A stretch of DNA of 5,441 nucleotides from an uncultured Christensenellaceae bacterium (GTDB taxonomy: Bacteria > Bacillota > Clostridia > Christensenellales > Pumilibacteraceae): positions 1 through 5,441 of the forward strand of contig CAJUQF010000120.1 of the NCBI GenBank assembly GCA_910588315.1. The letters run 5' to 3'. Shown in pieces: positions 1 to 5,441 of this stretch. The notes under the pieces were generated by a model that worked only from the letters and a program-made list of their open reading frames with translations, had not been told where the DNA came from and made no database searches. Positions within the stretch are counted from its first letter, which is position 1. Every line of letters starts with the position of its first letter. The position numbers were made by a program, and so were the translations under genes.

Positions 1-550
1 GTATACAGGCGTAACGACGCATCGTATCGGCTATCGCTCGCGGATCGCCCGTTTGCAGTTTGAATGTCGCAGATACTACCTTGTCCGATTCGAGCAAACG
101 GCTTTCCCTGTAATCCAGCCCGAGCGCGGAACCGTCGAGTACGATCAAACGCCCGTCGCGCAGCACTTCCGCACACACTATCACATCTGCGATGCAGCCG
201 CCGAACGCACCGGCGTTCATTCTTACCGCGCCGCCGACACTGCCCGGTATTCCCGACGCCCATTCCAAACCTGTCAGCCCGACATCGGCGAGATACCGAG
301 CGACCGCAGGCAGTTTCGCGCCCGACCCGACCGTAACGGTATCACCCAATATCGATATTTCCCGATATTTATTGATAACGACGTTGCCGTCGTATCCGTC
401 GTCGGATACAAGCACATTCGATCCGCCGCCCAACACCAGTCCGAACGGCGCAAGCTCGATAAACATATCTCTGCTATCCGCAACGTCCAATCTCCGCGCC
501 GCGCCGCCTATGCCTATCGTAGTCCACTCGCTCAATAGAGTGCTATACAT
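1..550 (-). CDS. murB: UDP-N-acetylenolpyruvoylglucosamine reductase MurB, N-terminal part (runs off left edge)
   Basis: MurB reduces UDP-GlcNAc-enolpyruvate to UDP-MurNAc with NADPH and bound FAD, the second committed step of cytoplasmic peptidoglycan precursor synthesis. I translated the reverse strand: 183 codons are open from the ATG at 548-550 to the left edge with no stop. Visible family motifs are TTIGIGG (residues 10-16), the FAD-binding GGGSNVLVSDDGYDG (41-55), GIPGSVGGAVRMNAGAFGG (100-118) and YRES (147-150). Arg148 fits the catalytic Arg that follows the conserved Tyr in E. coli MurB. The later catalytic Ser and Glu lie outside the window. The start is supported by GGAG eight bases upstream. 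The N-terminus is short: the TT-x-IGG motif begins at residue 10 rather than about residue 25-30, and the segment between it and GGGSN is also shortened. The gene is divergent from the Fic-like gene. Identity is secure from the motifs. Confidence 0.95.
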   Translation of the reverse strand, partial: MYSTLLSEWTTIGIGGAARRLDVADSRDMFIELAPFGLVLGGGSNVLVSDDGYDGNVVINKYREISILGDTVTVGSGAKLPAVARYLADVGLTGLEWASGIPGSVGGAVRMNAGAFGGCIADVIVCAEVLRDGRLIVLDGSALGLDYRESRLLESDKVVSATFKLQTGDPRAIADTMRRYACI

Positions 551-558
551 ATATTCTA

Positions 559-563
559 CTCCG
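559..563 (-). promoter_or_regulatory. Shine-Dalgarno site of murB
   Basis: Read on the minus strand, CGGAG lies eight bases before the murB ATG at 550. An A-rich stretch (nine consecutive A on the minus strand, 570-578) lies just upstream and may help ribosome loading. This site decides the murB start and supports the unusually short N-terminus. Confidence 0.7.
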
Positions 564-582
564 TTTTGATTTTTTTTTCAAT

Positions 583-591
583 AGTTTAGCA
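583..591 (-). promoter_or_regulatory. Possible extended -10 element for murB
   Basis: On the minus strand the sequence TGCTAAACT has the TG-n layout of an extended -10, with a -10 hexamer TAAACT (four of six consensus bases). Transcription would begin near 576 and leave a leader of about 25 bases containing the SD. No good -35 lies 17 bases upstream; a TTGATT is present but 20 bases away. This is a tentative call, and transcription from further away cannot be excluded. Confidence 0.35.
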
Positions 592-643
592 TATAAATTC
601 CCGATTAAAATCAATTCGAACATAACCGATATTCCGTAAAAGA

Positions 644-672
644 TTGCAAAATCGAATTCGACATGTTATACT
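644..672 (+). promoter_or_regulatory. Sigma-A type promoter with extended -10 for the Fic-like/lipid kinase operon
   Basis: The -35 hexamer TTGCAA (644-649) is separated by exactly 17 bases from the -10 hexamer TATACT (667-672), which is preceded by TG at 664-665, giving an extended -10. Transcription would start at about 679-680, directly before the ATG at 681. The perfect 10-base palindrome TCGAATTCGA (652-661) lies in the spacer and could be a repressor site. The hexamers and spacing are seen directly; the regulatory role is inferred. Confidence 0.65.
652..661. promoter_or_regulatory. Palindrome in promoter spacer, candidate operator
   Basis: TCGAATTCGA is a perfect palindrome placed between the -35 and -10 of the plus-strand promoter. 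A related sequence, TCAATTCGAACAT, occurs at 611-623, about 41 bases away, and lies in the murB leader side of the same divergent region. A regulator binding both could affect both genes. Short palindromes of this base content also arise by chance, so this is weak. Confidence 0.25.
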
Positions 673-680
673 ATATAAGT

Positions 681-1640
681 ATGGAACTGTATGAAGCCAA
701 CAGAATACTCCGTTCCGTAAAAGCCGCCGCCACGGCGGACGGTTTCAAGCTCCCGTCATCGGCAGAGACCGACGGGCTTATGATGTTGCTCGGCAAACTC
801 GATACGGAAAAATATATAGTGCGGCTCGCCAAACATTGTTCTTCATACGTGCGCGGTTCCGCCAACTACGATAGGGCTATACGGCTTTGCGCGTTTTTCC
901 GCGCGCTTCTATCGGTACAAGCCGGACTATACGAAAAACCGACCGTAGCGTCGCTTGTGGCGCTCAACAAAACGCTTTTCGGCGACGCTTGCGACAGCGC
1001 CGGAAAATTGCGCGAATCGGACGCCTTTACAGACGGCAACGCGCACACCGATCCCAAATACATAACAGGATCGCTCAAAGCCATAACCGCAAAGATGAGC
1101 GAGACCGCAGGCGCCCCCGCGACGGGCAAAGAAGATTTCGCGATATATCTTTCTCATTATATGCGCGAACTTATAATCTTGCACCCGCTCGAGATCGGTT
1201 CGGAATTTACGATCAGGATATTCATCTTGATGTTTTGCAAGACCAAAGGCTTTGCGCTTTACTATTACCGCGCAACCCCTGCGTCCGTAAGATCGGCGGA
1301 AACCGACGCGCTCGCCACCGACGACGTCACGCCGCTTTTCACACTCTTTACGGAATGTCTCGCCTACGATTACAAGACCGCGACAACAACGCCGCCGGCA
1401 AAGACCCGCAGAGAGACCGACAAAAAAGACCTATGCCGCACTACGCGACAAAGTTCTTCGCAGATCCAGCCGGGCAAGCAACAACCTAACAATAAAAAAA
1501 GCCGTCAGTCCGAAGACGACGTACTCAAACGTGCGGTACGACTGCAACAAAAAATATCCAAGCTCAACGATCAACTGACCGAATTGATGCGCCCTATCGA
1601 AAAATCCAAACGCGACAAAAACACAAAGGACAACCGATGA
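681..1640 (+). CDS. Degenerate Fic-fold protein with C-terminal coiled coil (probable pseudoenzyme)
   Basis: Fic proteins usually transfer AMP or another nucleotide monophosphate to target hydroxyls using the motif HPFx(D/E)GNGRxxR. Residues here are numbered from the ATG at 681 (319 aa). The layout fits FICD-like Fic domains: LNKTLFGD (95-102), AGKLR (107-111), then helix LSHYMRELIILHP and a motif at 168-179 reading HPLEIGSEFTIR. His168, Gly173 and the last Arg179 remain, but the acidic residue is Ile172, Asn is Ser174, Gly is Glu175 and the phosphate-binding Arg is Phe176. AMPylation is therefore doubtful. Residues 234-275 are a polar, basic linker (many T, K, R, Q). Residues 281-302 form a coiled coil with Leu/Ile/Val at 3-4 spacing. 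An in-frame ATG at 663 exists but overlaps the -10 element. Neither start has an SD. The gene overlaps the lipid kinase by four bases. The fold call is by eye; the function is unknown. Confidence 0.62.
   Translation: MELYEANRILRSVKAAATADGFKLPSSAETDGLMMLLGKLDTEKYIVRLAKHCSSYVRGSANYDRAIRLCAFFRALLSVQAGLYEKPTVASLVALNKTLFGDACDSAGKLRESDAFTDGNAHTDPKYITGSLKAITAKMSETAGAPATGKEDFAIYLSHYMRELIILHPLEIGSEFTIRIFILMFCKTKGFALYYYRATPASVRSAETDALATDDVTPLFTLFTECLAYDYKTATTTPPAKTRRETDKKDLCRTTRQSSSQIQPGKQQPNNKKSRQSEDDVLKRAVRLQQKISKLNDQLTELMRPIEKSKRDKNTKDNR
1626..1630 (+). promoter_or_regulatory. Shine-Dalgarno site of the lipid kinase gene
   Basis: AAGGA lies six bases before the ATG at 1637, inside the last codons of the Fic-like gene. 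It fixes the kinase start and fits translational coupling through the ATGA overlap. The upstream gene lacks any comparable site. Confidence 0.75.
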
Positions 1641-2500
1641 TCGACATAATAGCAAACAAAAGCAGCGGCAAAGGCAACGGCGCAAAATGTCTCGCAAAAG
1701 CGACCGCTTATCTCGACGAGCGTTCCGTTGCCTACACCGTTCACGAAACATTGCGGACCGGACACGGGAAACAGCTTGCCGAACAGCTATCTGCCGAGGG
1801 TGCGACTACACTCGTCGCGCTTGGCGGCGACGGTACGTTTCACGAAATTCTTAACGGTATCGATTTCACCAAATCGCGCATGGGACTAATACCTGCGGGT
1901 CGCGGCAACGATTTTGCGATCGGCACCGGCGCGGCGTCGCTCGATCCAGTAAAAGCGATCGCCGATATCGTGCGCGGCGAACATGCCGAACTCGACTACA
2001 TACAGATCGGAGACAAACGCTGTTTAAACGTCGGAGGTACGGGTCTCGACGTGGAAGTACTTTTAAAAACCGCAAAAAGCAAAAACAAACTGTCGTATGT
2101 CGCGTCGTTGTTTCGCTGTCTTTTGAAATTCAAACCGTACCGCGTAGAAGTATCGACAGACGGCGGCGAAACACGGGTTTTCGATTGCATAATGCTCGGC
2201 GCGTGCAACGGCACTCAGATCGGCGGCGGCATAAAACTGTCGCCGATAAGCAAAGCCGACGACGGAAAACTCGACATAATCATAATGGAAAAACCCAAAC
2301 ATTGCCCCACCGTACTCGTTATGCCTAAGTTCGTAAAAGGCAAGCACATGAACAAGCCGTATACGCACCACATCGTTTGCGAACATATAAAAGTAAAGAC
2401 CCCTGCCCCCGTTCAGCTCGACGGAGAAATATATTACGATCTCGACTTCGACGCTCATATAGTCAAGAATGGCGTAAAGACATTCAAAGTATTACAGTAA
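1637..2500 (+). CDS. Diacylglycerol kinase family lipid kinase (YegS/DgkB/BmrU type)
   Basis: This soluble or membrane-associated kinase is expected to phosphorylate a lipid such as diacylglycerol with ATP, recycling it to phosphatidic acid for phospholipid synthesis. The 287 residues match the family length of about 290-300. Family motifs in order are an N-terminal IIANKSSGKGNG (4-15), the nucleotide-binding GGDGTFHE (63-70), PAGRGNDFA (87-94), NVGGTGLD (131-138), GGGIKLSPISKADDGKLD (197-213) and LDGE (261-264). No membrane segment or signal peptide is seen. The start is set by AAGGA six bases upstream, and ATGA overlaps the stop of the Fic-like gene, so the two are co-translated. The exact substrate is not visible: DgkB acts on diacylglycerol, YegS on phosphatidylglycerol and other relatives on sphingoid-type lipids. 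The family call is secure; the gene symbol is left empty for that reason. Confidence 0.92.
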   Translation: MIDIIANKSSGKGNGAKCLAKATAYLDERSVAYTVHETLRTGHGKQLAEQLSAEGATTLVALGGDGTFHEILNGIDFTKSRMGLIPAGRGNDFAIGTGAASLDPVKAIADIVRGEHAELDYIQIGDKRCLNVGGTGLDVEVLLKTAKSKNKLSYVASLFRCLLKFKPYRVEVSTDGGETRVFDCIMLGACNGTQIGGGIKLSPISKADDGKLDIIIMEKPKHCPTVLVMPKFVKGKHMNKPYTHHIVCEHIKVKTPAPVQLDGEIYYDLDFDAHIVKNGVKTFKVLQ

Positions 2501-2640
2501 CGACTGTTTCGCCGCACCGAAACAGAGCATTATACCGAGTAGAATACAGTGTCGATTTGCTGGCGGTAACACACAAAACGAATATTGTGGAGTAACACAC
2601 TACCGAAACAAAAATTGTAATAACTTCTTGGTTCGAATAT
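2501..2640. other. Convergent intergenic stretch without a gene
   Basis: No credible coding frame was found here. Besides the 8-base stem-loop, GTAACACAC is repeated at 2566-2574 and 2592-2600. A -35/-10-like pair on the plus strand, TTGTAA at 2615-2620 and TATAAA at 2638-2643, has a 17-base spacer but points into the terminator and the 3' end of hprK. These may be chance in AT-rich sequence. Confidence 0.4.
2504..2525. other. Short perfect stem-loop after the lipid kinase gene
   Basis: CTGTTTCG (2504-2511) pairs perfectly with CGAAACAG (2518-2525) around a six-base loop, starting four bases after the kinase stop. No T-run follows on either strand, so it is not a classical intrinsic terminator. 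It may protect the 3' end of the mRNA or cause pausing. The pairing is seen; the role is inferred. Confidence 0.4.
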
Positions 2641-2681
2641 AAAACGCCCGACCACACTAATAAATGCCGGTCGGGTGTTTT
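2641..2681. terminator. Bidirectional rho-independent terminator between lipid kinase and hprK
   Basis: The arms CCCGACC (2647-2653) and GGTCGGG (2669-2675) pair perfectly. The stem is extended by a G-U pair, a C-G pair and four A-T pairs (2641-2646 with 2676-2681), giving about 13 base pairs around a 15-base loop. AAAA precedes and TTTT follows, so a U-tract is available in both directions. It sits between the ends of the convergent genes and can end both the plus-strand operon and hprK transcripts. The U-tracts are short. Confidence 0.8.
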
Positions 2682-2701
2682 GATGTCTGTTATTCTTAAC
2701 C

Positions 2702-3721
2702 TTACTGTTTTTTAAAACTGCCACGCAACCGCTCGTTGAGTTCGTCCACTGCAGAAAAACCGAGATCGTTAAGTCTGTGCGTGCGCGCCGCGGCTTCGAG
2801 TATGACGGCGAGATTCCGTCCCGGCTTTACTGGTACTACGTGCAACGGTTTTTTTACACCGAGGATCGTATAAGTTTCGTCCGGCGCGCCTATGCGCGTA
2901 TACTGCGCTTTATCGTCCCATGCTTCCAATTTGATCACCATATCGATAGTCTTGACGAGCTGTACTGCGCTAGCGCCGTACATGGCTTTTATATCGATTA
3001 TACCGATACCGCGCACTTCCATAAAATATCTGATCACGTCCGGGCATGTACCGTCAAGCCGATCGCCTATGCGCGTGATAGTCACGGCGTCGTCGGCGAC
3101 GAGCCGATGTCCGCGTTCTATAAGCGACAGCGCGGTCTCGCTTTTGCCGATGCCCGACTCGCCTATCACCAAAACCCCCACGCCGTACAGATCCATAAGG
3201 ACGCCGTGGATCGTTTTGGACGGAGCAAGCAATTCGTTTAGATACAGCGACAGATGATTGACGAACATCGTCGTGCGCAGTCTCGACGACAAAAGTATTC
3301 TGTTATACTTTTTGACAGCATGGAGCAGTTCGTCGCACGGCGGCAACGTGGACGTCACGATCAGACACGGGATCGGCTGTTTCATAAGCGTTTCGCAAGC
3401 CGTTTTGCGCGCGTCGTGAGTCATCTGCTGTAAGTACGTCATTTCCATCTCGCCCATGACCTGAACGCGTTCCGCTGAGAAATGCTTATAATATCCCGCA
3501 AGCTGAAGTCCGGGTCTACTGACGTTGAACGTGCAAAAATGAATATTTTTATTGTCGCCGCGATAGACCACGTCGAGTTCCATAAGCCGCGCGAACTCGT
3601 CGATATCGACGTCGCATTCCGTTTCTTCTATTTCGTCCGAATCGAATTCGTATTTACGCGTCACGACACCGTCACGCTCTACGTTTTGCGCCTGTTCGTC
3701 GGCATTGCTCTTTTTAGGCAT
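2702..3721 (-). CDS. hprK: HPr kinase/phosphorylase HprK
   Basis: HprK phosphorylates Ser46 of the phosphotransferase protein HPr and also removes this phosphate. It thereby controls carbon catabolite repression through CcpA and sugar uptake in the cytoplasm. The protein has 339 residues. The N-terminal domain (about 40-165) contains SRPGLQLAGYYKHF (68-81). The kinase domain begins at IHGVLMDLYGVGVLVIG with His172, then the P-loop GESGIGKSE (187-195), VADD (208-211), the family signature VRGIGIIDI (236-244) and PVKPGRNLAVILE (297-309). All key residues are present, so it should be active. Compared with the roughly 310-residue family norm it carries an extra N-terminal stretch of about 35 residues, acidic at 25-42. 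The start is fixed by AGAAGGAG six bases upstream, inside the end of uvrC-HAD, with an 8-base gene overlap implying coupling. A terminator follows the stop. Confidence 0.96.
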   Translation of the reverse strand: MPKKSNADEQAQNVERDGVVTRKYEFDSDEIEETECDVDIDEFARLMELDVVYRGDNKNIHFCTFNVSRPGLQLAGYYKHFSAERVQVMGEMEMTYLQQMTHDARKTACETLMKQPIPCLIVTSTLPPCDELLHAVKKYNRILLSSRLRTTMFVNHLSLYLNELLAPSKTIHGVLMDLYGVGVLVIGESGIGKSETALSLIERGHRLVADDAVTITRIGDRLDGTCPDVIRYFMEVRGIGIIDIKAMYGASAVQLVKTIDMVIKLEAWDDKAQYTRIGAPDETYTILGVKKPLHVVPVKPGRNLAVILEAAARTHRLNDLGFSAVDELNERLRGSFKKQ

Positions 3722-5441
3722 TTTCGTCTCCTTCTTTACTGTTGAAACAACACGATTCGATGGTGTCCGCCACCCCGTCGTCGTTGTTTGTCGGCGCGAT
3801 ATGATCGGCGAGCCGTTTTATGGATTCTTTGGCATTACCCATTGCGACCCCCAACCCCGCGCACTTTATCATGGAAATGTCGTTAAAACTGTCGCCTATC
3901 GCGACGACTTCCGACATCGGTATCCCGTATTTATCGGCTACGAATTTCAATCCGCTCGCCTTATCTACACCGCGCAATATGCACTCTATCATTGCCGGCT
4001 CGAAATCGTCGTAACAATTTTTCAAGCTCTGCAAAAACGGCGCTGTCGACTGCGTGTACTGTAAACTCGGAAACTCCGCGTTCAGCCGCGCGGCAACATC
4101 CTCGAGTTTTCGCTCGTCGAGTACTATCACTACCTTAACTATCTTATCCGCGGTTGTCGCCGCATACTCGTCGAGCTCGCCCACGACGTCGAATTCGACG
4201 CCGACCTTTTCGCAATAGCGCATCGCAAGTTCGGTGATTCTTTCTATTTTAGTCACGCCGGTCGTATACACGAGAACGAACACTCCGAGCGCGCTTGCAA
4301 GCCGCAAAAACGGCGCCGCGACGTCCTTTTCTATCTCGAACGTCTTTATCTCCGACATGTCGCATGAGTCCACTATCATGCCGCCGATATTGCATATTAC
4401 AGGCACGCAATCGTCTTTCATACCGAGTTCTTCGAAAAACCGCGATGCGCTCGACGGGCTGCGTCCCGTAGCGAATGTGAATATGCCGCCCTCGGCACGG
4501 TATTTCTGTACCGCACGCTTCGTTCTGTCCGTGATCTTCAGTTCGTCGTTTAAAAGCGTACCGTCGAGATCGACCGCTACCAGCTTATATTTCAAATTAC
4601 TATCGGTTGCCGAACTCGGATGATAATACTCGTAAATGTTTTGCGCCGCCTTCTTTGTAACGCCGGCTTTTTCGGCTATCTCGTCCGCGCTCGCCTCGAC
4701 TATCGTACGCGTATTAAACGCCGCAAGCACTTTCTTGACCGTGGCGCTGCCCACGCCGGGTACGCCTTTCAGTTCGCTCTCATACCGCCGCGAGCGCAGC
4801 GTTCTGTGATACAAGACTGCAAACCTGTGCGCCTCGTCGCGCACGCGCTGCAAAAGCTTGAGCGCGTAATCCTCGCGTTTGAGTTTTACGGGCGTGGGAT
4901 TACCGCGTAAATACAATTCTTCGTCGCGCTTGGCAAGTCCTACCATGGGTACCGACACTCCGACGTCGTCCGCCGCGCGTGCCGCAAACTCCACCTGTTC
5001 GAGACCGCCGTCGATAACTATCAGATCGGGCAGTTCGTTAAATCCGGCGTCACCGTTTTTGTATCGGATCAGCCTGCGCGTGAGCGTCTCGTACATCGAT
5101 CTGAAATCGTCCGCGCCTTCCACAGTACGTATGCGATAACGCCTGTATTGCGCTTTGTCGGCTTTGCCGTCGATAAACACCACACCCGACGCGACTTTGT
5201 CCGCGCCGGAAATATTGGATATATCGTAACATTCGATGCGGCGCGCGCTCTTTAACCCGAATACGGATTTCAGCCGTTCGCAAGCGCCGACCGTCATATC
5301 TTGATCGCGCTTTACCCTGTCCGCGCTTTTTAAAAGATAGTCGGTACAGTTACGCGCCGCGGTGTCGAGCAGTTTTTTACGCATGCCCTTTTGCGGAACA
5401 GTAAACAGCGGCGCGCGAGAAAACACCGAACGGAAATACTC
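3714..5441 (-). CDS. uvrC: UvrC (C-terminal part) fused in frame to a Cof-type HAD phosphatase; runs off right edge
   Basis: UvrC is the nuclease of the UvrABC nucleotide excision repair complex and cuts on both sides of a lesion. Numbering starts at the GTG at 5424-5426, but the frame stays open to the edge (EYFRS precedes), so this is an internal Val and the real start lies outside. The RNase H-like nuclease domain shows CYDIS with Asp68, VIDGG with Asp139 and RDEAHRF with His200, matching the catalytic set. A complete tandem helix-hairpin-helix follows (GVPGVGS at 221-227; AGVTKKAAQNIYEYY at 254-268). After a linker of about ten residues a full HAD IIB domain begins: DLDGT (286-290), ATGRS (319-323), Lys489 and GDSFND (511-516). 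Such enzymes dephosphorylate sugar phosphates or cofactors; the substrate is unknown. There is no stop or SD at the junction (about 4595-4625). The 3' end overlaps hprK by eight bases. Both domains look intact. Confidence 0.93.
   Translation of the reverse strand, partial: EYFRSVFSRAPLFTVPQKGMRKKLLDTAARNCTDYLLKSADRVKRDQDMTVGACERLKSVFGLKSARRIECYDISNISGADKVASGVVFIDGKADKAQYRRYRIRTVEGADDFRSMYETLTRRLIRYKNGDAGFNELPDLIVIDGGLEQVEFAARAADDVGVSVPMVGLAKRDEELYLRGNPTPVKLKREDYALKLLQRVRDEAHRFAVLYHRTLRSRRYESELKGVPGVGSATVKKVLAAFNTRTIVEASADEIAEKAGVTKKAAQNIYEYYHPSSATDSNLKYKLVAVDLDGTLLNDELKITDRTKRAVQKYRAEGGIFTFATGRSPSSASRFFEELGMKDDCVPVICNIGGMIVDSCDMSEIKTFEIEKDVAAPFLRLASALGVFVLVYTTGVTKIERITELAMRYCEKVGVEFDVVGELDEYAATTADKIVKVVIVLDERKLEDVAARLNAEFPSLQYTQSTAPFLQSLKNCYDDFEPAMIECILRGVDKASGLKFVADKYGIPMSEVVAIGDSFNDISMIKCAGLGVAMGNAKESIKRLADHIAPTNNDDGVADTIESCCFNSKEGDENA
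3728..3735 (-). promoter_or_regulatory. Strong Shine-Dalgarno site of hprK inside the uvrC-HAD 3' end
   Basis: On the minus strand AGAAGGAG lies six bases before the hprK ATG. It encodes part of the last residues of the upstream fusion protein. It supports the long hprK start, and so the acidic N-terminal extension, and translational coupling across the ATGCCTAA overlap (3714-3721). Confidence 0.85.

Noticed and set aside
53..569. Three overlapping plus-strand open frames of 90-161 codons
   Set aside because: They lie opposite murB, whose motifs are unmistakable on the minus strand. Their translations are Arg/Pro-rich with no recognisable motifs, as expected of antisense shadows in CpG-rich DNA.
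681..1640. Fic-like gene as the toxin of a toxin-antitoxin pair
   Set aside because: The catalytic loop is degenerate and no small antitoxin-like gene is adjacent; the partner is a full-length lipid kinase.
2504..2525. Stem-loop as the intrinsic terminator of the lipid kinase
   Set aside because: The stem is perfect, but no T-run follows on either strand. The hairpin at 2641-2681 is the better terminator.
2566..2600. GTAACACAC direct repeat as an attachment site or CRISPR-like unit
   Set aside because: Only two 9-base copies are present, with no extended identity, no array and no integrase or cas gene nearby.
2777..3257. Plus-strand open frames of 121-154 codons opposite hprK
   Set aside because: They are antisense to the P-loop and signature region of HprK and show no family features or SD.
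4593..4595. TTG as a separate start for the HAD phosphatase
   Set aside because: No SD precedes it and no stop ends UvrC before it, so an independent product is not supported.
3705..5139. Several plus-strand open frames opposite uvrC-HAD
   Set aside because: The minus-strand frame holds complete UvrC and HAD motifs over the same bases; the plus-strand frames are low-information shadows.
5424..5426. GTG as the start codon of the UvrC-HAD protein
   Set aside because: The frame is open upstream to the window edge, EYFRS reads on naturally, and the UvrC N-terminal domains must lie outside. The codon encodes an internal Val.

Overview
The window looks like a chromosomal segment of a Gram-positive bacterium of the Bacillota, probably a clostridial lineage. 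The reasons are a bifunctional HPr kinase/phosphorylase (HprK), which is typical of low-GC Gram-positives, and the grouping uvrC, hprK and murB, which from memory is often found close together (with rapZ/whiA) in Clostridia. Base composition is moderate in GC and rich in CpG, and Ile ATA codons are common. A finer assignment (for example an uncultured gut Clostridia lineage such as Christensenellales) would be a guess.

Layout from left to right. (1) 1-550, minus strand: the N-terminal part of murB, running off the left edge. (2) 551-680: a compact divergent promoter region, with an SD and a tentative promoter for murB, and a strong extended -10 promoter on the plus strand. (3) 681-2500, plus strand: a two-gene operon with an ATGA overlap. 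It encodes a degenerate Fic-fold protein with a C-terminal coiled coil, followed by a YegS/DgkB/BmrU-type lipid (diacylglycerol) kinase. (4) 2501-2701: a convergent intergenic region with a stem-loop flanked by A and T tracts, likely a bidirectional terminator. (5) 2702-3721, minus strand: hprK. (6) 3714-5441, minus strand: the C-terminal half of UvrC fused in frame to a complete Cof-type HAD phosphatase, running off the right edge. The uvrC-HAD and hprK genes overlap by 8 bases and hprK has a strong SD, so they look translationally coupled.

How the parts relate. The minus-strand genes (uvrC-HAD, hprK, murB) look like a conserved housekeeping group: DNA repair, carbon catabolite control and peptidoglycan precursor synthesis. 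The plus-strand Fic-like/lipid kinase pair lies inside it in the opposite orientation with its own promoter and terminator. The most unusual points are the UvrC-HAD fusion, the Fic-like protein whose catalytic loop has lost its GNGR core, and the apparent leaderless start of that Fic-like gene. No RNA genes, CRISPR arrays, insertion sequences or phage genes were seen.
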